Below are positions 56,541 to 64,000 of a stretch of 64,000 bases of DNA, piece by piece. The translations under genes were made by a program, and so were the position numbers. Numbering within the stretch: the first letter of the stretch is position 1; each line of letters opens with the position of its first letter. Location of the stretch: NCBI GenBank assembly GCA_030063045.1, contig JAQSEB010000042.1, forward strand, positions 248,001 to 312,000, in the 5' to 3' direction. Origin of the DNA: Pratylenchus scribneri (lineage: Eukaryota; Nematoda; Chromadorea; Rhabditida; Pratylenchidae). A model generated the notes under the pieces. The model did no database searches, was not told the origin of the DNA, and saw only the letters and a program-made list of their open reading frames with translations.

Positions 56541-59500
56541 TTAATTTTTTGTTGCTTTTGTCCGCAATTTTTCATTCAATATTCGATTTAAATTTTCCAT
56601 TTTGGCCAATCCAATCTTAAAATTTTTTGCATTTTTCATTCAAATTTATGGTATTTTTGTTTTCCCACCTGTAAATTTGCATTTTCAACGTGTGCTAAGG
56701 CCAATTCCCTTGAGAATGAATCCTCATTTTTCTTTTTCTCCGCTTTAATTTTGTCAATTTCCTGAAGCAATTTTTGATTTATTTCCTCATTTTTTTGTAA
56801 TCCTTTTTCGAAAGCATTAAATAAAATATTATTCTTCTCTTTCTCGTGATTTTTCTTAATTTGGTCCATTTCCTTAAAAAAATTATTCAAAATTTGTTTA
56901 TTAAGTTTAATTTTTTGTGTATTCAGAAAATTTTGTCATTTTTTTATTAAAAAATTAAAGAAAATTTATAAAATTTTTTTAATTCCAGGATAGTCTAATA
57001 GTAAAACAATTTTTTTGATTTTCAAAGCTTAATTTTTTTTCACAAAATTGTATAAGTTTTTAATTTTTTGAATTAATTTTAAATTTTTTTTAAAAAAAGA
57101 GATAAAAAATTTTAAAAATCTTTTGTCATCTCACGGATAATACAAAAATCGAAATTAAAAACAAAACCAAGGAATCCAAGGAAAGAATTTTTAACAACAA
57201 ATAAACGATAAAACTTTCCAGACAATCAATATTTTTAATTCCAAAAAAATTTGTTTCACCTCATTTTTGGCCACTAATTCTATTTCAAGTTGTGCGCATT
57301 GATTTGCTTGATTCTTCAATTTTTCCCTTTCTTCCAATAATTTTTTCTCTGTTTGTTGTTTCATTATCTCCATTTCCCCAACAATTTTCTGAAAAAATAT
57401 GTGACAGTTAATTCCGGGAATTAGCTAATCCCGGGATTAGCTCTTCTAGCTAATTTCGGGAACCTCTGTTTCTAGGCGTCGTACAGGCTACTAGAGAGTA
57501 GGCACATTCGACACAGCATGGTTGATTTGCTATGTGAAATTTCAATTTCAGACGATTATGAGCTTCTACCTTAAATTCCTAGTCCCTAAACCCTAGCCCT
57601 TATCCCTTAATCCAATCGAACCCTTACCCTAACTCTAGCCCATAAACCGATCTGAAATTGAAATTTCATAAAGTAAATCGATCAAGCAGAATCGAATGAG
57701 CCTACTCTCAAATCTGTACGATGCCTACAAGCCGAGATTCCCGAAATTATCAAGCTAGCTAATCCTGGGGATAGCTAATTCGCAGAAATATCTATTATAT
57801 GGCTGAAATTGAAAATATAAAATACAATTTATTCATTTAATTGTGATTAGATTACCCTAATTTTTCGCAATACAAATATATCAATCTTTCAACTTATTAA
57901 TAAATATCATTTATCTAGGCTTTTACTACAGAGAACATTTTGTCATCAGAATATTCATCAAAAAATCTAATTGGCAAAAATGATAAGGAAAAAAAATAAA
58001 AATTGCCAAATTTTGGCGTATTAATTTTATTAATTGGCCACATTTTTTGGAAAATTTTTTACTTACTAGCCTAAAATTTATATAAATTAAACTTACCATA
58101 TTCCGGTTTTTCAATTCGTTAATATGTTTCTCTTGTGAATTCGCCCTAGATGATAATACTGACATTTGAAGACGCATTTGGGTGAGTTTTGCTTCCATTT
58201 CGGAACGACACTAAAAATGTGCGAAATTATTTCAACAAATACCGTATTTCTTCTATTATAAAACTTCTCACTATTAGAGGCCCCCTCTCTAATAAGAAGC
58301 CCACTATCGAAAAATGTATATCAAAAATAACCAAATTTTAGGTGAAATTAAAAAGAAATAAACATTTTTTTCTCATAAAATCAGAAAATCTCCATCTTTA
58401 AGGTCTCAGAAATTTATAGTCCCCCCACACCATTTCTAATAGAAGAAGAAATTTATAAGCCCCGGAGCTTCAGATGGAAGAAATACAGTAATTCCATTGG
58501 AAAAATTACCTGCCAAATTGCATCTTCCTTTTCCTCGTTGAATTTTTTCTCCCGGGCATTCAACTTTTCTTCCCATTTTCTCAAATCATTCATCCTTTTT
58601 ATCTTAAAAGGTTTTTTTGTTAATGAGAAATTCAAAATATTAAAATCCTATATTCAAAAAAGGTCAAATAATTCTTATATATTCCTTTTTAAGATAATTT
58701 TTGCTTACTGATTCATCATGATACAAAGGCAATGACTGCTCAAATTCGATTGGATCCATTTGAGTCATTTTCTCCTCCATTTTTCTTTCTTTCTTTTCAA
58801 TTTTAGCCAAAAATTCATCCAATTCGGCAGTCTTCTTCTCTAACTGAAAATTCATTTAAGCTTAAAAATAAGGCGTTTTTCATTTGCGGTCATTCTTTCT
58901 CAACAGTATTTTTGGACATTCATAATTTATTAGCAGCTAATGAACAAATTTGAATTTGCAATATAAATATTGTTTTGGCAGAATCAATCTAAAATCTCCT
59001 TGGGTTTTAATGAGCTCCAAAAAGCAATTTCAACTCCAGAATAGACACTGAAAAACAGTCTAATATTTGAAAAGATTGGTTTAATACCATTTTTGGCATC
59101 TTATCCCTCCCCTTCATTGGCAACTTCGAACCAAATTAGCACAAAAAAGGCAATATAAAAATGTATTCATTCCATAAAATGGCCTACTCTGGATTTTTTA
59201 CCTTTATTTTCATTTCATTTTCGCCTTTTTCTGATGCTCCAAGCTTTGACCGTAATTCATTCAGTTGTCCCTCCAAGTTGTTCTTCTCTCTTTAAAAAAA
59301 TTACAGGTAAATATATCTTTTATTTTTTGGTTTTTAATTTCATTTATTTGAGGGCATAGGAATCCAATTCTATCATTTTGCTTTCTTGGCAAGATAATGT
59401 CAATATTTACTAGAATTGGACAGAGTCGGTTCCTTTCGATTCTAAAACCCAGTTTTCGATTCTTGAAAAAATGTCGGTTCTCAATTCCTCCTATTTTCGG

Positions 59501-60362
59501 TTCAAAAAGGAAAAATTCACAATTTCGGTTCTAAAATGCATCGATTTTTTGAAACCGAAACCAATTTTGACCTACTCTAATATTTACCATGAAAATGTAA
59601 AGGAGGCTTATGAGCTAGAACAATTATAAAATTTAAAATAGGTCATAAGCTAAATCTATTTAAATTAGTTGGTAAAATTGCTTTTTTACTTTGTACTTTC
59701 GTTTAAAAGCCGCAGCAACTTTTGACTCGACCAATCATTATCACTTTGCTGTTGCCATCCAATAATTTGTGGTCGATTTTGCTGCTGATGGTGATGTTGC
59801 CTGAAAGAAATGGTTAAAATCATTTTCATTTCAGCCATTTCCGTCTTAGCAATTTTGACGAACCATAGATTATCAGCCAAATAATCAATAAAAATGATCT
59901 AAAATTCAAATTATAGCCCAAGTATTAGCGATCTATTGATATATTGATCATCCAAAACTGTAATGTTTTGGCCAAGATATGGCCGTAAATACAAAAATAA
60001 AGCCGTTTTTTCAAATTTTTGGCCAAAACTTGGCCAAAACTTTACATTTTTGGATAATCAATATACCAATGGATAGCCAATAATTAGGGCTATTAAATGC
60101 ATTTTAGATCATTTAAATTGCTTAATTGGCTAATAAGCTATGGCTCGTCAAAATCGCTGAGACGGAAGTGGCCAGACGGAAATGACCCTGGCCGGAAAGA
60201 AAAGGAGGGCGGAGCAAATTGTCCAAGATAATTGGGATGAGGATGGTGTTGTTGTTGTTGATGATAAGGATGCCACCGTAATCGTTGTGCCCGTGGCGGA
60301 ATCAAATTCGAATGTAGAGGAGGATGGGGAGGATATTGTGGGGAATTATTGGAAATATTCAT
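56541..60362 (-). CDS. Coiled-coil protein with Pro/His/Gln-rich N-terminus
   Basis: Nine minus-strand exons keep phase: 60362-60178, 59800-59690, 59289-59202, 58843-58709, 58602-58510, 58210-58097, 57388-57260, 56872-56669 and 56615-56541; 377 residues. Residues 1-98 are low-complexity (PPHPPLHSNLIPP, HPYHQQQQHHPHPN, QHHHQQQNRPQIIGWQQQ). From about residue 100 to the end the protein is a nearly continuous coiled coil (EKKTAELDEFLAKIEKKERK; KWEEKLNAREKKFNEEKED). No motor, membrane or signal sequence. The long coil suggests a cytoskeletal, centrosomal or scaffold role, which is a guess. Introns 1, 3, 5 and 6 contain inverted-repeat elements. The exon 1 donor GTCTGG lies at the very edge of one of them. 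No lesion seen. Confidence 0.7.
57410..57789. mobile_element. Inverted-repeat element in coiled-coil gene intron
   Basis: Left GGGAATTAGCTAATCCCGGG and right AGCTAATCCTGGGGATAGCT...ATTCGCAG are inverted, with an inner pair TGAAATTTCAATTTCAGA / TCTGAAATTGAAATTTCA. About 380 bp, non-coding. Confidence 0.6.
58240..58495. mobile_element. MITE family 3, second copy
   Basis: Left CCGTATTTCTTCTATTA, right GGAAGAAATACAG, TA on both sides. The interior parallels 46262-46545 (TTTTAGGTGAAATTAA, then CAGAAAATC). Confidence 0.55.
59411..59578. mobile_element. Small element with 9-bp target duplication
   Basis: Exact flanking AATATTTAC (59402-59410 and 59579-59587). Ends TAGAATTGGACAGAGTCGG and ACCAATTTTGACCTACTCT are loosely inverted, and the interior repeats TCGGTTCTAAAA/TTTCGGTTC. 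Confidence 0.5.
59833..60176. mobile_element. Near-palindromic element filling intron 1 of the coiled-coil gene
   Basis: Left AGCCATTTCCGTCTTAGC and right GCTGAGACGGAAGTGGCCA are inverted, and the similarity continues (TTTTGACGAACCATAG / CTATGGCTCGTCAAAA) for about 75 bp per arm. The centre has TTGGCCAA words. Confidence 0.6.
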
Positions 60363-62139
60363 TAAATAAAATATTAATTTTATTTTTACTCTAAAATTTG
60401 CATTTTTTCTTATGCTTTTTTTAATAATAATTTAATAAAATAAAAAAATTCTTTTCCTTAAATTATAATTTTTTTTTAATTTTTCAAAAATAGGAAAAAA
60501 AATTATTAATTTAAATATAAAATTGTTAAATTTTGTTTATTACCCATCATAAATTTAGGAATTTATAATATTTATAGGATTTTTCCGAATGAATATTTAT
60601 TTTATGAATACGAATACTATTAAATTTTTAAAAGGGACCAAATAGTGGGGGATTTTTTAATATACCTATTTATTTTAAAATTGAATAAATAATGGAATAT
60701 TAAATTTATTTTCATTTATAGAATATTTAAAATTCAATAAAAGAATATTAAAAGTCGATGAAGATTCGAATTCTGAATTGTGGATTTGTTAGAGGATTCA
60801 TTAAAAATGTTTTTGGGTTTGGGGCATAGTGTCGATGTTACCCATAGCCATGTTAAAATGTTGTTGATGATGATTCATTGATAATGGACAAAAACCAATA
60901 TTTGAATCGAATCGATGTCATTGTTAATTGTATTGATGGCGGAGGGCAATTGTCATTGATTGTGAGGACGATTCTGGTAAATGTTTTTTTGTATATTTAT
61001 ATTAGCAGATGGATTAGAATTGATCATTTCAATATTTAATCATTTTTAAAATTAATGATTTTTTAACGAATTGGCTTCTTTTGTCGCATTTGCTTTTTAA
61101 AGAATTGTGTGTCTTTTGTTCATAGACGAAAAGTAACAAAGGGACAAAAGAAGCAGATTTAAGAGCGAAATATTTCACATTGCAACAAAAAGAAAGAACC
61201 ATACAATTCCTATTATTTAAAAGAAAAAAAAACATTCATCTCTTCTGAAAGTTGAACGGTTTTGGGAATGATTGGGAGTTTGGGCTGCTTTTTGCCCTCT
61301 TCAAAAAATGCTTTTCCATGATTCAGAAGAAAAAAAAGGGAAAAAACGTATTTGGAATTGGATTTGCCCCACCAAAAAGATTTTTATTGCCTTCTTGGTT
61401 TGGATTAAAAAAGAGGGAAAATTCTATTTGTTCATATTTTTACTCTTCGTTTCATTAGGCAAAAATGAGAGGGAAACGAAAATGAAAAATGTGAATCGGC
61501 TGACAGCAATTTTTTATTTTCGGACTGCGCAAATAAATGAGTATATTTTTGTCATTTCCATTCCCCATAAAGATTAACCAAATTTTCCATTTCAGTGTGG
61601 AATGAAGATTTGCGGGTAAACTAGTTTTCGGCTATTTTTGTGGCTGGCTCCCTTTATTTAACCAATTTCGTTGCTCAAACAAAAAATTGCTCCCAGCCCA
61701 TTCAGATTTTGTGTTTGGTTTCCTATCTATAATTTTTACCCGACCATCATAATTGTTAAGATAATAATGAGATTGAAGATGTGCAAACAAACCGACCACA
61801 CGCATTTTTATTTTTCTAATTGAGATTACTTCAATTCCTCACACTTCAAAATAAATAAATATAATTACAAATTTTGATCTGATTAAATTGTTCTATACAT
61901 TAAAATTTAGTGAGCGATGAAGCGAAATTTATTTTTTCCCACTATTTACAATAAATAATAAATGATATAATGTTTTCCATGTGATGTTTAGTTGAATTTC
62001 ACTTAATATTCTTCTCAAAATTATAATTTCTCCTTGTCATTTTTCATTTGCATTTTTCTTCACATTGAATAATTTGACGTGGATCAAAGTCCCAATCTTC
62101 ACTGCCAAAATTGAGTTGAATGGAATTACCCTCATGGCC
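60363..62139. other. Upstream region of the coiled-coil gene, no supported gene
   Basis: AT-rich. Frames at 61252-61577 are Lys/Phe-rich low-complexity translations with no splice context. No RNA gene seen. Confidence 0.4.
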
Positions 62140-62169
62140 GAATAAAGCAACAACAGGAAAAAGGATACT

Positions 62170-62285
62170 AATTTTTTTGCATGAAAATAATATTTTTTTG
62201 CATGAAAAAATAATTTTTTTGCATGAAACTTATTTGCATATTTTTTTTGCATGAAAAAATAATTTTTTTGCATGAAAACGATATT
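62170..62285. repeat. Short tandem repeat TTTTTTTGCATGAAAAAATAA
   Basis: About five imperfect units of 20-21 bp, each with a central TTGCATGAAAA. Downstream (62490-62610) a second imperfect duplication repeats GGAAAATTTGATCACTGGTGAAA and TTTGAGCA. Confidence 0.7.
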
Positions 62286-62615
62286 ATTGAAACGAAAATA
62301 ATCTTTTTACATAAAATTAATTAAAATTATCCTTTTTAGCTAAAATTGTCCATTTTGCCTAATATTAAGAGAAAAAGCCTATAAACTGCTAATAAATAAG
62401 GAAATAAAAATCGAATTTTAATATTGAAAATTTTATTTATCGAAATATGCAAAAATGGAATGAAAATAAAAGACAAATGAAAAAATGTGAGCACGAATAA
62501 TGGAAAATTTAATCACTGGTGAAATATAAAATATAACTGGAAATTTGAGCACGATTAATGGCAAAATTTGAGCAGATTAATGGAAAATTTGATCACTGGT
62601 GAAAATAAATATCAT

Positions 62616-64000
62616 TTAATTTCGTTTTAATGCCTCTCCGCCTCTTGCCTTCTTCGGACGTCCCGGCTTCCGCTTTTTCTCAATTAATTCGGCTGTGACT
62701 TCTGGGGGATATTCGACGAGACCATTGCGCACCATCAACATGACGCTGTGCTTGCAGGCCTTTCCGCGACATCCAATGAAACAATTGCATTTGAGAAATC
62801 CTGAATATTCAATTTACTAAATCTATTAAATAATTTAATTTAACCTGGCCAAGCAGTTGATGGTGTGATGACATGGAATTCCATTTTGAGCTGCTTATAC
62901 GAATTCCAATCGGCATATTCGACATCCTCCGGGTCGTTGTTGATTCCCATATTGAGCAAATGAAATTTGGCGGCCAATTCTTCCTCGGTCAATTGCCTTG
63001 CGCTATGGATTCCTGAGGCAATGATTGAAATTTCGCCTCGATTTATGATCATCCGGCCTTCTTTTTGCAGTTCATAGGCAGCTTTGAAAACATCCATGGG
63101 GATGGTTGGGATCATTGCTGGGTGCTATATTTATTTTTTTAAAGAAAATTCCTATTTAAAAAACCTGAAAATCTGGATTTATGCACCATTTTTGCAGTGC
63201 ATTTTCAGCCACCAAGAAGAAATCGCGCACCGGAAGTCGCCTGCGAAAAGTTTCGCGATCCTTGAATATCCGGTTGGCGCATTCGAGAGCGTTATTGGTG
63301 GAAGCATATTCGGAGAAGCCGGCGAACCAAGTGAAATTGTGGTCGTGGAGCAGGTACACTTTGGCAAATGAGTGGAGCGCCTCCAAAGCGGCATTGTTGG
63401 CATTGTATCGGTTCATCCATTCTTTTGAGAGAACATGTTGGGCCGCCATAAATTCTTCTTCACTTTGTGACTATAAAATTTTAATTATAAATTTATTAAT
63501 TATTAAATAACCTGCTGCAAAATTCCAATATCCTCAATGATTTGGTCGAGAATTGGCGAAAGTTGGCGGCATTTGAAGCGTTCCTTCAAATTTTTGGCAA
63601 CGTGAAAATAACAATTTGCACGTTTGGTGTTCGGCAAAATGTTGATTCGTGCTAAATAATTATGAATTGATAAAAATTTTTGGATTTAACCTTTCGTGAT
63701 GGCCGCCGCTGAATCTGCCAAAATGATATCGGGTTCATAGCCAATCGCCTGGAAGAATTGCTCATATGCCCAGGTGTCCTCAGTTGATGCCAGCCCGATG
63801 AATGAAGGGAAGAACTTCCCGTTTGCATCAGTGAAACCGGCCATCTGCAATTAATTTTTTATTAATTTTTCTAGATAAAAATAAAATACCAGCATGGGAA
63901 AACCATAGCTGGTTATTTTGTAGGTGGCATCGACATGCAAATTGGGCTGTTGTTGTTGGCGAATGTGCAATTTGTTTGTTGTCCAAACGATGCAGAACTG
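62616..64000 (-). CDS. MULE transposase with SWIM finger and AT-hook, partial
   Basis: Six minus-strand exons in phase: from beyond 64000 to 63890, 63844-63691, 63651-63512, 63470-63165, 63124-62845 and 62800-62616 (392 codons here). The catalytic acidic triad of Mutator-like transposases is visible as HVDATYK (first Asp), DIILADSAAAI (second Asp) and NNALECANRIF (Glu). A SWIM-type zinc finger CNCFIGCRGKACKH follows, then a C-terminal AT-hook KRKPGRPKKAR and a TAA stop. The N-terminal DNA-binding part lies right of the window. The frame is undamaged over six exons, so it is either a recently active transposon or a host gene derived from one. No terminal inverted repeat was found near its 3' end. 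Confidence 0.88.

Noticed and set aside
61252..61577. Two overlapping plus-strand frames of 68 and 101 codons
   Set aside because: Lys/Phe-rich translations of A/T runs with no motif, splice sites or repeat across copies.

Overview
This is an AT-rich window from a nematode nuclear genome. Genes are split by many introns, often only 35-60 nt long, and every gene model below was built by hand from phase-consistent GT..AG junctions. Nematode origin is supported by a Wnt gene of the cwn-2/Wnt5 type, a U2 snRNA with the AAAG-GTAGTA spacing I recall from Caenorhabditis, and a tandem gene family carrying a motif I recognise from plant-parasitic cyst nematodes (DTLPW...FRQLCWPKLHGNVKP). A tylenchid plant parasite is therefore the best guess, not proven.

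Layout. 1-6.9 kb: 3' part of an M13 (neprilysin-like) metallopeptidase gene, with a U2 snRNA gene nested in one intron. 7-13.9 kb: transposon-rich DNA with several hAT-type MITEs bounded by clear 8-bp target duplications, and a membrane-protein gene whose third intron holds a Helitron-like element. 14.4-17.6 kb: F-box-like gene (minus). 18-25.8 kb: low-copy repeats, duplicated gene fragments, a small coiled-coil gene and a GPI-type Ly6-like gene. 26.1-29.7 kb: kinesin-like gene with two disabling lesions, joined in phase to a coiled coil, an acidic stretch and a zinc finger. 30-37.3 kb: mostly non-coding, one secreted-peptide candidate, then a 1.4-kb foldback element just upstream of a Wnt gene (37.6-41.7 kb) that carries tRNA-Pro in an intron. 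42.4-45.4 kb: minus-strand member of the DTLPW family with a second copy of the Helitron-like element. 46.6-55.8 kb: tandem array of five plus-strand members, at least three of them damaged. 56.5-60.4 kb: coiled-coil gene (minus). 62.6 kb to the right edge: MULE transposase with SWIM finger and AT-hook (minus).

The genes do not form a pathway. The main theme is interplay of mobile DNA with genes: almost every long intron is explained by an identifiable insertion, one insertion replaces the stop codon of an array gene, and a shared MITE insertion orders the duplications within the array. Gene-family labels rest on motifs read by eye; no database search was possible.
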